Source: Sthenelais limicola
Taxonomy: Eukaryota; Annelida; Polychaeta; Phyllodocida; Sigalionidae
NCBI GenBank assembly: GCA_942159475.1
Contig: OW804099.1
Coordinates: 13,332,162-13,396,161, forward strand
DNA length: 64,000 nucleotides
Direction: 5' to 3'
Shown: positions 56,501 through 64,000 of the stretch, piece after piece
Layout: each line of letters opens with the position of its first letter
Numbering within the stretch: the stretch's first letter is position 1
Program-made: the position numbers and the translations under genes
The notes under the pieces: generated by a model
What the model was told of the DNA's origin: nothing
Database searches by the model: none
Seen by the model: the letters and a program-made list of their open reading frames with translations, nothing else

Positions 56501-58593
56501 AGCCTTCCTCACACTCATGGCGCAGCTTGGAGCCCACCTCCAGGCTCTGGTAAATACTTCTGCTGTGCTCCTTCTCTACTGGCGCTGGGCACTGAATCAC
56601 TGAAAGACAAATAAACCATTTTATGTCTGGAAGATTCAATAACTAACTGGATTACCCGTTTTGCAATTTGGTCTGTCTTTTCAGTAAAATAATTATGTTA
56701 CCAACTAAATATCAATCAGTACCATATTCTGGGATCAGTTTACACTAAAGGTGAAGAAGGTGCACGACAAGTCAAATCCAGAAGGTTCAAATCAAACTGA
56801 CAACATTTCATTCAGAATAAGTGTTGTATTGTATTTGTATTTAAGATTTTTATTCAGCAATAGAACATTATGTAACAGTTACACTATTCTCAGGACGTGC
56901 TGATTTTACTTACAAAAGTAACAAAATATTATGATAATTATAGTAATTAGATGACAAAGACATTTCACATACCTTCGATTTTGATACAGATACTAGAATA
57001 AGGTAAAATCTAAAAGAGCCTAGCATTTTAAACAGACAAAATAAAATTTAAAATCCACTCCCGGCGTTGTGTCTGATTCATATAATCCTAGTGATCTCGA
57101 GAACTTTGTTTTCCATCTCCTAACTACGTTATCATGATTAGATTAGAATTGATCATTTCATGTCATTAGGCTGCTGGACTATGAATTCTAAAAAACTGAA
57201 TTGTCGGTGGCTAGATAGATATACATATACAAATAACGGAATTTTAGATAATTCAGCGAATCCAAGCACCAATTAATTATCTTTACACACTGCATTCATT
57301 CCTCCCATTTAAGACCCACAATGACTGGTACAAATAACTGATATGCTTCTAGTTAGACATACTGCAATGAAAAATGTATATTGCTTATACGTGCCACGTG
57401 TATTTTATCAATCGAGTGGTATTAGTTGATGTTTGAGGGAAAAAATAAAAAAGAATTGAAGCGTTTATAGTGCACATAATTATATCAACACATTTCAAAA
57501 GAAACGGAACGGACAATTAAATCATGTTCGATATGTAATCGGTTTAAATTGACTTAAAATATTATAATTGAACCCTGTAAAATATATCTTTTGTACTTGG
57601 ACTCTGTGAGATTATCATTGAATGAAAAAAAGATCCAATAAAATTTCTTAAAAAGAAATTTACTAACCATGACATTCCGGTTGTTCCCGGGACCATGTCC
57701 CTCTGAGACATGCTATATGACTCTTCTGGCGGTGGTACCTATCATAGCACTCCACCTCCATGGCTGTGTGAGATCGGATGGAATCTGGTGCAGCCTCCCG
57801 ACCATCATATCTTAAGCCAGGTTTTAGATCTTCTATTCTGCACCCTGATAAATAAAATGAGACTTGATGCACTTTATGAGTCACTCTGATTGAAGAACAT
57901 TTGCATATCTTTTTGGTGTAGATGCATTTCATAGAATAATGAAATATTGAAATCAATAAGCTGCTAAGTTAAATGAAATACTTATTCAGATTGAATACTA
58001 TCTACTACTTTTACTTTCGATACAGCGATCTATAATGTCGATATACAATTTCTGGATACAATAGAATGTTTAATATATTTTAGTGGAAACTTTCATAGTT
58101 ATGGCAAATGAAATACAGAGAAATGTATCAACCTGAAACTAATGTCTTTGATAAACAGTATTTGCATGCATTTTTATGATATAACAACACTGTGAATATG
58201 TGAAATGTTTTTGAAACATTTTCAGCAATATTAATTATATTTTCTTATTTATAATTTGATGAAGCCAGAATCAAAAGGTTTTGTCAGTTGAGTTGCCTTC
58301 AATTCCTACTATCAATTAATATTTTTGTTATTTGATCATTTTAGTATAGGAGACATTATAGGAATAACATGCAAGAATATTTCATGCTCCATACCCCTAT
58401 ACTGTTTCATATCAGGGATGTAATCAATATTATGATCGAGTTTAATTATTTGTTGTGTTCAGTTATCTCCCTTTACCATCAAGAGAAGTAAAAGGTACTT
58501 ACTAGTCTCAGTATCTGATGCATGGCAGAGATTGAACAAGGCGTGTAGGAGGGTGAAGGTGAGTCTTACTTCTGTAGATCCCATTCCCTTCAT
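37896..58593 (-). CDS. Sushi-TM-NACHT-LRR receptor, 25 coding exons, 1418 aa (gene model)
   Basis: Coding exons in order: 58593-58503, 57844-57668, 56599-56426, 55521-55348, 54987-54802, 54663-54619, 53896-53720, 51498-51396, 49888-49818, 49546-49019, 48826-48679, 48528-48258, 48112-47950, 47752-47403, 47082-46880, 45914-45831, 45622-45545, 44865-44782, 44653-44570, 43176-43096, 41831-41748, 40168-40085, 39964-39875, 39696-39613, 38538-37896. Every junction has AG/GT and matching phase, and the sum (4257 nt) is divisible by three. The protein has a signal peptide (1-25), five CCP domains (about 31-341), a TM helix (about 349-370), NACHT (about 470-720), a helical region, LRRs (about 955-1205) and a novel C-terminus. 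Probably a type I membrane innate-immunity receptor with its ATPase in the cytosol. Unusual: NLRs are normally soluble. LRR exons are symmetric, so a missed or extra LRR would not break the frame. Confidence 0.82.
39613..45914 (-). CDS. Receptor exons 16-24: leucine-rich repeats
   Basis: Nine exons, mostly 84 bp (45914-45831, 45622-45545, 44865-44782, 44653-44570, 43176-43096, 41831-41748, 40168-40085, 39964-39875, 39696-39613), all phase 2-2, about one 28-residue repeat each. Typical text: S-L-D-D-N-G-F-T-M-R-G-I-E-T-L-A-S-W-L and S-L-R-G-G-R-F-T-G-E-G-I. This is the ribonuclease-inhibitor-like form found in NLRs. The 39964-39875 exon does not read as a clear LRR, and its acceptor could be either of two CAG/AAG sites three bases apart. 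Confidence 0.82.
40222..40400. mobile_element. Fold-back MITE in receptor intron
   Basis: Arms of about 65-70 bp. The inner part, ATTCAATGGCTTGAGTTTAC + ACTTAATTTTG (40261-40291), is inverted at about 40325-40356. The outer part (GAACTACAAGTGTG / ACACAAGTAGTTC) continues to about 40230 and 40395. The loop holds GCGGCCGC. Confidence 0.75.
40760..41000. promoter_or_regulatory. GC/CpG-rich island with 12-bp hairpin
   Basis: GC-rich DNA in AT-rich surroundings. GCTGCTCAGTGC (40830-40841) is exactly inverted at 40846-40857 (loop GTAG). CACCATTTTCGGCG and CAATGGCCGTCC resemble YY1-type words. It lies in an intron; promoter or repeat origin is undecided. Confidence 0.35.
42264..42352 (+). mobile_element. 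SINE/LINE 3' tail with (TCTAA)n
   Basis: GTCGACCCTTTTGTCACAC ... TACCTCAGTGATGAATAAAC ... CTAATCTAATCTAA; same family as 32136-32242. Confidence 0.5.
43189..43608. mobile_element. MITE family A, copy 2
   Basis: TATGTGATGTGTTTCAGGAA + AATGAGTC at the left and its exact inverse at the right (GACTCATTTTCC + TGAAACACATCACATA). About 420 bp. It begins 12 nt from the end of the receptor exon 43096-43176, on its upstream (acceptor) side. Confidence 0.88.
43705..43940. mobile_element. MITE family B, copy 1
   Basis: ATGGGTCAGATTTTCAGAAA + ATGTACAATTGGCAGCTGTA at the left; right end GAATTGTACATTTTCTGA with decayed terminus (CGACTTCACCCATA). Two more copies at 56124 and 59639 share the interior (TTGAACTTTATTTTCGTCTG). 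Confidence 0.8.
46880..48112 (-). CDS. Receptor exons 13-15: winged-helix and helical region after NACHT
   Basis: 48112-47950, 47752-47403 and 47082-46880. Exon 14 has Y-E-F-S-H-L-S-V-Q-E-M-L, the counterpart of the F-x-H-x-x-x-Q-E-F motif of NLRs. In exon 14 the acceptor at 47753 keeps the frame whereas the nearer CACAG at about 47711 does not. Confidence 0.82.
48258..49546 (-). CDS. Receptor exons 10-12: NACHT NTPase domain
   Basis: Exon 10 carries Walker A G-R-A-G-V-G-K-T (about 494-501). Exons 10 and 11 together make Walker B, K-I-L-I-F-I-D-G-I-D-E, with the intron inside the Asp codon. Exon 11 ends with a sensor-like T-L-I-L-A-S-R, completed by P-Y in exon 12. Exon 12 (271 bp) continues with a helical region (P-L-V-M-S-V-C) typical of the part after sensor 1 in NACHT proteins. 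The set should bind ATP/ADP and oligomerise on activation. Confidence 0.9.
49818..49888 (-). CDS. Receptor exon 9: juxtamembrane linker
   Basis: About 23 residues (L-L-N-L-I-W-R-S-Q-R-E-A ... E-L-E-R-L-V-S-E), polar and helical. No death, CARD or TIR fold is apparent between membrane and NACHT. Confidence 0.7.
50686..51031. mobile_element. MITE with 31-bp perfect inverted ends
   Basis: GCCAAAAAAAAATAGGTGTG + TTTCCGATTTA at 50686-50716 is exactly inverted at 51001-51031. The interior has a second inverted word (CTAGGTAGG). Intronic, no coding capacity. Confidence 0.88.
51396..51498 (-). CDS. Receptor exon 8: transmembrane helix
   Basis: After S-T-E-Q-D comes M-S-L-V-I-S-V-A-V-P-L-A-S-M-V-G-L-L-V-C (hydrophobic, uncharged), continuing L-I-Y-S, then C-R-S-R-K. 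Basic residues on the distal side place the C-terminus in the cytosol. Phase 1 in, phase 2 out. Confidence 0.85.
51611..52791. mobile_element. TA-flanked MITE with GATATC palindrome array
   Basis: Ends TGGAACGCCATTGGGTCATT / inverse, similarity about 33 bp, each flanked by TA, as in Tc1/mariner-type insertions. The 1.1-kb interior is almost nothing but short variants of TTGATATCAA-(A/G)AAATGATTTT on both strands, with dozens of GATAT(C) centres. Lies in the intron between the TM exon and the preceding sushi exon. Confidence 0.82.
52861..53157 (+). mobile_element. Purine-rich element ending CTAG (degenerate Helitron-like copy)
   Basis: A GA-rich minisatellite (52865-53100; 32-bp-type repeat GGGAGGGACTGAGGAGGGGG) followed after 50 bp by TTTTTGACTGCTAG before T (53154-53157). 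The hairpin seen in the other copies is not clear here. Confidence 0.35.
53630..53658 (-). ncRNA. Hammerhead-ribozyme-like core, copy 2
   Basis: On the - strand CTGATGA, A, GGG-(10 nt)-CCC, GAAAC, then GTTGGAATTAATAAAG. Stem II differs from the copy at 34489 but still pairs. A degenerate relative (GGGC-ACATGTC-GCCC-AAAAC) is at about 44119-44150. Lies in a receptor intron. Confidence 0.35.
53720..54663 (-). CDS. Receptor exons 6-7: CCP/sushi domain 5 split by an intron
   Basis: A 45-bp mini-exon (54663-54619) holds M-K-C-R-R-L-D-E and supplies the first cysteine. Exon 7 (53896-53720) supplies L-V-C-L-Q-G-F-H-Y-N-G, L-M-C and W-H-G-D-I-G-V-C. Without the mini-exon the domain would have only three cysteines, and the phases match (1-1), which supports the small exon. 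Confidence 0.78.
54802..54987 (-). CDS. Receptor exon 5: CCP/sushi domain 4
   Basis: 62 codons, phase 1-1. I-E-C-K-H ... L-T-C-A-P-G-Y-R-Y-N-G-T ... R-T-C-Q-V-D-G-T-W-S-G-H-D-G-G-C. Confidence 0.9.
55348..55521 (-). CDS. Receptor exon 4: CCP/sushi domain 3
   Basis: 58 codons, phase 1-1. V-Q-C-P-E-L ... Y-V-T-C-D-Q-G-Y-L-Y-S-G ... L-V-C ... T-W-S-G-V-M-G-E-C. A Pro/Tyr-rich insert with one N-glycosylation site (N-T-T). Confidence 0.9.
56124..56366. mobile_element. MITE family B, copy 2
   Basis: ATATGGGTCAGATTTTCAGA + AAATGTACAATTGGCAGC at the left, inverse at the right (GAATTGTACATTTTCTGAAA + ATCTGACTCATAT). Intronic. Confidence 0.85.
56426..56599 (-). CDS. Receptor exon 3: CCP/sushi domain 2
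   Basis: 58 codons, phase 1-1. I-Q-C-P-A-P ... L-R-H-E-C-E-E-G-Y-W-Y-T-G ... Q-V-C ... R-W-S-G-V-N-G-V-C: a canonical sushi pattern. Confidence 0.9.
57668..57844 (-). CDS. Receptor exon 2: CCP/sushi domain 1
   Basis: 59 codons, phase 1-1 as usual for sushi exons. Four cysteines (C-R-I-E-D ... V-E-C-Y-D ... I-A-C-L-R-G-T-W ... P-E-C-H) with the conserved W before the last Cys. It lacks the usual Y-x-C-x-x-G-Y, so it is the most divergent of the five. Confidence 0.75.
58503..58593 (-). CDS. Receptor exon 1: start and signal peptide
   Basis: ATG at 58593 opens 30 residues: a short basic start, a hydrophobic core (L-T-F-T-L-L-H-A-L-F-N-L-C) and a likely cleavage after H-A-S. Ends in phase 1 at A|GTAAGT. 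An ATG five bases upstream meets a stop after one codon. Confidence 0.75.
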
Positions 58594-59389
58594 TGCATGA
58601 CACCTTTGGTAAAACAAAACAAATTATAATGATAATGTGATGCAACAGCTTCTGGGCAGTATACGCACCCCTGTCACCTTAACTCTGTAAGTCCACAACC
58701 CTTACTCATATAAAGTGTTTGAATAGAATATTCCTATATTATTAGCCTAAGTCATTTAAAGTTGATATCTACTATATGTATCTAGTATGTAAAAGCCAAG
58801 AAGGCAGTAATAAGAAAATAAAGAATTTTGCAAAAACAAAAAACCATTTTGCTCTATTCAGCTGAGAAATGATCCTGTTACATTGTCCGTATTCACTGAA
58901 GTTTCACAAGGTATCTGGCAAGGGCAATGCATGAAATATAGCTGCGTGGACAGTTATGCGTATTTTCTCATCATTATAATATATTATCTGTTAAATGTCT
59001 AGGCCAATGAAAATATTTTTTAAAAAAATCTGCCTTGGAATGGCCGCCAGTAAATGTATAATGGTATCTATTTATTCTGAATAAACTTCGGTTATGCTTT
59101 TCCACCATGGAAAGTTCAAGAGATTCCGGACAATCTAATTACAAGAGAACGAGAAAGTTATATGGCGATATATAGGTATAAACATATCTGTACACATATA
59201 TAAATGAACCAGGATATTGAGGAGTTCAAAGTCTAATTTGTATGAGAAATTAGCTAGACTACCTCTTTGACATCAGCTAGACAAACTATGAAGAAATAGA
59301 CAAACACGGTCGTCCATCGAGGCTTTATTTAGAAACAAAATGATAAATTTAGCCCAAATTCTACAATATAATTACAACCCAACTCTTAC

Positions 59390-59480
59390 CTTCAGTATTA
59401 ACCATGGATTAGTCCGGTCCTGCAGGGTGTAGGAGCAAGTAGACGGGGTAATATTTCCTTCCATACACTTCTTCCTCAAT
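59390..59480 (-). other. Possible 5' UTR exon of the receptor gene
   Basis: A good donor (AAG|GTAAGAG, exon end 59390) lies 0.8 kb upstream of exon 1, and ACCAAAG|GTGTC near 58609 could be the matching acceptor. An ATG (CCATGG) just before the donor would give only a short upstream ORF that stops before the real start. Inference from splice signals alone. Confidence 0.35.
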
Positions 59481-59638
59481 CTTGGAAGACAGGACACAGG
59501 TAAACGTCTGCCGTCCTATCTACATTAGCTGATAACAGGACACCTACCACCATGTTGTTCAGATCATATCAAACATGATAAGATAGTATTAGCTCCTGTT
59601 TTTATAGAAATGAATAGGGTTTAATTTACCTGTGACCA

Positions 59639-59880
59639 ATATATGGGTCAGATTTTCAGAAAATGCACAATCGGCAGCACTTCTACAAATTTGGTAACTT
59701 CTGTTAAATTAGTCAGAAAAATCATAAATAATGGGTATATCAGAGTATCTTTGGCATTGTATTGATTAGAAATATCTCTTTCACTGTGTTAAACTGCATT
59801 TTGAACGCCACTTTTCACTTAAATGTGGGTTATTTGAAAGGCATGAATTGTACATTTTCTGAAAATCTGACCCATATATA
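59639..59880. mobile_element. MITE family B, copy 3
   Basis: ATATGGGTCAGATTTTCAGA at the left and TCTGAAAATCTGACCCATAT at the right; the interior is more diverged than in the other two copies. Confidence 0.85.
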
Positions 59881-59967
59881 TCGAGAGGACAGGAATATTT
59901 CACAATATCATCTGCTAACATAAACTCCTTTGTTGAGGTATGGGATGAAATGGTATAAAATGCCTAC

Positions 59968-60213
59968 CGTATTTCCCCGTTTATAAGAGTGATAGATAAA
60001 TTGTTTTTTATTTGCCATTTTCAATGAGTACAGAGGATTATAAGCCCGGGCTTATGTTAATTTCAAATGGTGATAGACCAGGCTCATATTCGGGGCAGGC
60101 TTATATTCGGGTTAAGGATTACAGTGCTTATTCTACCATAAGAATGTATTTACCCCCAGTTTATAAACGGGGCAGGCTTTTAAACGAGGCAGGCTTATAA
60201 ACGGGGAAATACG
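59968..60213. mobile_element. MITE with CGTATTTCCCCGTTTATAAG ends
   Basis: CGTATTTCCCCGTTTATAAG at 59969-59988 is exactly inverted at 60193-60212. The interior repeats GGGGCAGGCTTATA-type words several times, so a short open frame here is not a gene. Confidence 0.85.
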
Positions 60214-61876
60214 TCCATAATGATCCCAATTCTGTTGCTTAATCTGAACCACTTCATTTTTTCAGGTCATTAATAGATCTGAATAAGTCTACAGCGCTGA
60301 ACTCAGGATACAAAGGTTCCGAAGAGGCAGAGGCGGGCGCCTCATCATTTTTTTTCAAACTTTTTATTGGACAAGTTTCACATTAACGTGGTAGTTCTCA
60401 TTACCAAGGAAAATTTTACTTGAAAAAACATATAGGATAAATGTTATATCTTTAACTATTTAATTAACGATAGCAATTAATAATCAGTTCTCTAGACACA
60501 GGTCGAGTATAATTCTAGCATCTCTACAGAGTCTCCACCTGGTGGTATTTTCATTATCCACTTCAATCAATACCGAGTGCAATTTTTATACTCTAAATAG
60601 ATTCAACCACACTGTCTAACAGAAAAATATAATCAATCGCCACATGCCAAAGGTCCCAGACTTTGGAATCGAATAAATAAAAGAGACAAAGAAAAATCGT
60701 GGCCAGCTTTAAAGAAATACTTGAAAGATAATGACAGGTGGAGGAAATAAATAGCAATTGACTGATTTTGCCATTTAATTAAAGATCATCTCCTCATGGG
60801 TCCCAGATGTTGACGATGAAGAGAATTGTATAAATTATGTAGTGAGCTGTGATAAGAACTGAGGCTTCTATGAAGTCAGTAATTGATACTACCAACCCAC
60901 AGTGACTTATGTTGACCTTGAGGTGTTTGATCCGCGATTGTTCTATTGTATGTATTTTATATGCCCACAAAAAAATTACAAAAGTAAGCTCAGGTAGTTA
61001 AATATTAACTTATTAAAAGGAACTAAAAGGATACCCTGTAAACCTCTCACCCTGGAACTAAAAACAGATACTATCACCAGGTGGAGGCATTGCACTTACT
61101 TTGAATTGTGTACGTACTAAGGAGTGTAGTCTAGCAGTTATTACTTTAAATGATGCTGTATAATTAAATTTACTCCTTGAGCCAATCTTGTTTCCCTGGG
61201 CATGATTTGGACAAGGGATTCCACATCTTTCAGTTTATACATTAAACCTTGCAAGGTAATATTACCTCTCTTTCTGATGGTATCTATATTCAATTTTCTC
61301 CTCATTTCCTGTTGATAAATCATTCTATTCTAATAAAATCACTCTATTAAAATAAACAAACCTTTTGCAGGGGCCGAATTCTTTTTGACATTGTCAGCCA
61401 TGGAGGGCGTAGAAAGTTTCCCAATAGCAAATGAAATCAACTCAATTGAAGACATCAACTTCTGTGTAGCATGTTTATTGGTGACCGTTTATGAGTTTGA
61501 CCTAGATTGGTGGCCTGATCAGAGTTTGACCTACATGTATGGCCTCATCAGGGTCCATTATACACCAAACACCATCTATCATATTTAATAAACACAAGGA
61601 ATGAGAAATGTTAACTTACATATGTCAAGAAACACGCACACCCTACAATCATACACACCCACACTCCCACCAACACACATACACACTGACAACATGATCA
61701 CAAATACTACCTATTTATTTATTTACTCATTCAATATCTCGACAAATCATCTATTTAAACCAGAATACTGGTGAACTTTATTGAATAATTGATTAGTTAA
61801 TATCTCAGTGTGATCATAACTGTTTAAAGTAGATCATTAAAGTGAACATCTTTAGTTAAATAGAGTAGATGAAATA
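60214..61876. other. Intergenic DNA, no gene seen
   Basis: No frame of more than about 70 codons, no clear repeat ends. Confidence 0.4.
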
Positions 61877-62310
61877 CATGGTTCCCGCGGGTCATTAAAA
61901 ATCATTAAATTCAAGTTCACCTTTTTAATGATCATTAAAAGTCATTAAGTTTTGTATTTCTTCCTTAAAAGTCATTAAAAACTGGACAACCCAGCACTAG
62001 CTTGGGGAACCAAAGCAGGGATGCAGGTTCCCAGATTATTATCTGCATTCAGATACTTTGGAAACACTGGCAAATTGACAAATGTTCCCCAAAGTACTCC
62101 ATTTTACCACCTGTATGTACCAACAATTTCTCAAATTCCCATTTGTCAGAATTATTGTTGGTTGATTTGTATGGAAGTGGCTATCTTTAAAGTAAATATG
62201 AAACACATTAAAAACGATCGTAATATCCCTTTACTTTGTCTCAGTCATTAAAGATTCTGTAAATTCGTCATTAAAAGTCATAAAATTGGCTCTGGGCAGC
62301 GGGAACCATG
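61877..62310. mobile_element. MITE with CATTAAAAGTCATTAAA motifs
   Basis: CATGGTTCCCGC at the left end is inverted at the right (GCGGGAACCATG, 62299-62310). Both sub-terminal zones are built of repeated TCATTAAAA words on both strands. No coding capacity. Confidence 0.75.
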
Positions 62311-63056
62311 AGTTGAAACAGCGCCAGGCAGCATGTGTTATCCCACGATGGACAACTAGTTACATCACCTGCTGTATAAATCTGCTGAATATAAACAGCT
62401 TATTTACGTTACACTGTAACTGTAACATATTGGTGGAGAAGTAAAATGTGGCTGAATAAAACATGGAAACAACTAAACATTGGCAACGTGTCCTCATCTC
62501 CCGGGCGCACCTACATAGTGTGTGCAGGAGCACTAGTTCTATCAACTTCCACCAGGTGGCATCCCATGACCAGCACCCAGTATTTCTAGTAATGGATGTC
62601 CTGGAGCATCTCCTACACCCAGGAGCAGGATTATCCAGCCGTACCAACAGCATATGATCATTCCTGGACATCAGTTGTAGATTAGTAAGACTTCACCGGG
62701 AGGTTAGTAAGACCACAACCAGTCTTACTTGCTGTTCCTCTTGTCAAGAACACCATCTCCAGAGCAGCAACCGGCGGTGGACGCAGTTCCTGTACTGGGC
62801 TCAGCCTCAAGATCTCTCCTCATGTCTTTAGCTAAGACTCTTGTCCATTGATACTGTGAGCCCTGATCCTGTCCTTACATCAAGTGAAGAGTACAAAGCA
62901 ATAGTTCTTTTACACAGTGCTGAACTAAAAACATACACAACATGAGTCAGGGAGAGTGGTCTAAAGCACATGGTCGCCCCAGTGGTATGAATATCTGGGT
63001 GTAACCTCTGCGGCTACAATATCACCTGCTCCCGTCCTGGTAAAAAATGTATAAAA
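62311..63056. other. Intergenic DNA, no gene seen
   Basis: Nothing recognised other than proximity to the zinc-finger relics that follow. Confidence 0.4.
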
Positions 63057-63150
63057 ATAGTCACACGCAGTACACTTATAAGCCTTTTCTTCAGTATATG
63101 TTTCAATGTGTCTCCTAAGGTTTTCATTTAGTGTCGCTCTATATTTCTTT
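63057..63150 (-). pseudogene. Decayed zinc-finger unit downstream of gene 4
   Basis: On the - strand: R-R-H-I-E-T-Y-T-E-E-K-A-Y-K-C-T-A-C-D-Y; one finger end and the next finger start in the array register, then lost. Shows the array once extended further. Confidence 0.65.
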
Positions 63151-63238
63151 TTGAAAAGGTTTTTGTTTCCCGAGAATTTCTTAAAATGTGATACATTTTA
63201 TCATGAGAACAGGGTGAAATGCACACACAGCATCACAC

Positions 63239-64000
63239 TCAATGAACCTTTCCCCCGGCATGGGTTTTCATGTGTGTCCTCAGGTTTCCAGACTGTGTTG
63301 ACCTATAGTCACACACAGTACATTTATAGGGTTTTTCACCAGTGTGTGTTCTCATATGTCTAATCAGTGTTTTAGAATCTGCTCCCCTATAGTCACACAT
63401 AGTACATTCATGAGGCTTTTCTCCAGTGTGTGTTCTCATGTGCCTCTTCAGACCTCCGGAGCACGTTGTCTTATAGTCACACACAGCACATTGATAGGGC
63501 TTTTCCCCAGTGTGTGTCCTCATGTGTTTCCTCAGTGTTTTAGCCAGTGCTGCCCTAAAGTCACACACAGTACATTTGTGAGGTTTTTCTCCAGAATGGG
63601 TGACCATGTGAACACCGAGGGTGCCAGCCTGTGCTGCTTTATATCCACATATATAACATATATAGGGCTTTTCTCCAGTGTGTCTTCTCATGTGTTCCCT
63701 CAGGATTCCAGGTTGGGTTGCCCCAAAGTCACACTCAGTACATTTAAAAGGCCTTTCTCCAGTATGGGTATTCATGTGGTTCCTCAGGGTTCGAGCCCGT
63801 GCTGTCCTATAGTCACACACAGGACATGCATGAGGCTTTTCCCCAGTGTGTGTTCTCATATGATCTCTAAGTGCTCCAGCAGTTGTTGCTTTATAGTCAC
63901 ACACAGTACATTCAAAAGGTTTTTCCCCGGTATGTGTCCTCATGTGTTTCTTGAGGTTCCCAGCCTGTGTTACCTTATAGCCACACACAGTACATTCAAA
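63239..64000 (-). CDS. C2H2 poly-zinc-finger protein 4, C-terminal part (9 fingers, runs off the edge)
   Basis: Open from the window edge (F-E-C-T-V-C-G-Y-K) to the stop at 63239. Nine consecutive fingers with C-x2-C and H-x3-H and HTGEKP linkers (one HTGERP, one HSGEKP), ending T-H-A-G-G-K-V-H. The N-terminus, and whether it has the 32-residue modules, lies beyond the window. Same family as the genes at 4, 11 and 23 kb. Probable nuclear DNA-binding protein. Confidence 0.88.
   Translation of the reverse strand, partial: FECTVCGYKVTQAGNLKKHMRTHTGEKPFECTVCDYKATTAGALRDHMRTHTGEKPHACPVCDYRTARARTLRNHMNTHTGERPFKCTECDFGATQPGILREHMRRHTGEKPYICYICGYKAAQAGTLGVHMVTHSGEKPHKCTVCDFRAALAKTLRKHMRTHTGEKPYQCAVCDYKTTCSGGLKRHMRTHTGEKPHECTMCDYRGADSKTLIRHMRTHTGEKPYKCTVCDYRSTQSGNLRTHMKTHAGGKVH

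Noticed and set aside
61530..61560. Third hammerhead core (CTGATGAGGCC ... AAAC on the - strand)
   Set aside because: The conserved GAAAC is not present (GGTCAAAC) and the neighbouring text does not match the other two copies.

Overview
The window reads as animal nuclear DNA, most likely from an amphioxus (Branchiostoma). It has intron-split genes with GT/AG junctions, C2H2 zinc-finger genes of the CTVCDYRAA type that is abundant in amphioxus, an NLR-like receptor, a non-LTR retrotransposon, and very many short inverted-repeat elements and minisatellites. The species call is an inference from these families and was not tested by a database match.

Layout. 1-25 kb holds three related poly-zinc-finger genes (4.2-5.8 kb +, 11.4-13.2 kb +, 20.2-23.0 kb -) in repeat-rich DNA. 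All three begin with copies of the same 32-residue module, then one divergent finger, then a long array. The third is broken by a 2-bp deletion. A fourth zinc-finger gene on the - strand runs off the right edge (63.2-64.0 kb). 25.08-31.39 kb is a complete L1/Tx1-type LINE with 12-bp target-site duplications, AATAAA and a poly(A) tail. Its ORF1 protein carries a C-terminal domain that I read as NADAR (YbiA-like, an ADP-ribose N-glycosidase family). Its ORF2 (endonuclease plus reverse transcriptase) is interrupted near the C-terminus by a frame change. 31.4-37.9 kb is repeat DNA.

37.9-58.6 kb on the - strand is one large gene that I could assemble exon by exon. Its 25 coding exons all have compatible splice phases and together give 4257 nt, or 1418 residues plus stop. 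The predicted protein has a signal peptide, five extracellular sushi/CCP domains, one transmembrane helix, a cytoplasmic NACHT ATPase with Walker A and Walker B, a helical/winged-helix region, about eight leucine-rich repeats encoded by ~84-bp exons, and a ~210-residue C-terminal domain I do not recognise. This would be a cell-surface receptor that uses complement-type sushi modules outside and an NLR signalling core inside. Its introns are packed with MITEs, including a 1.2-kb element made almost entirely of GATATC palindromes, and one MITE that ends 12 nt from a splice acceptor.

How the parts fit: the genes are not an operon and need not act together. The plausible links are genomic. There are active or recently active transposons, a zinc-finger cluster of the kind that often evolves against transposons, and an innate-immunity receptor of a class that is expanded in amphioxus.
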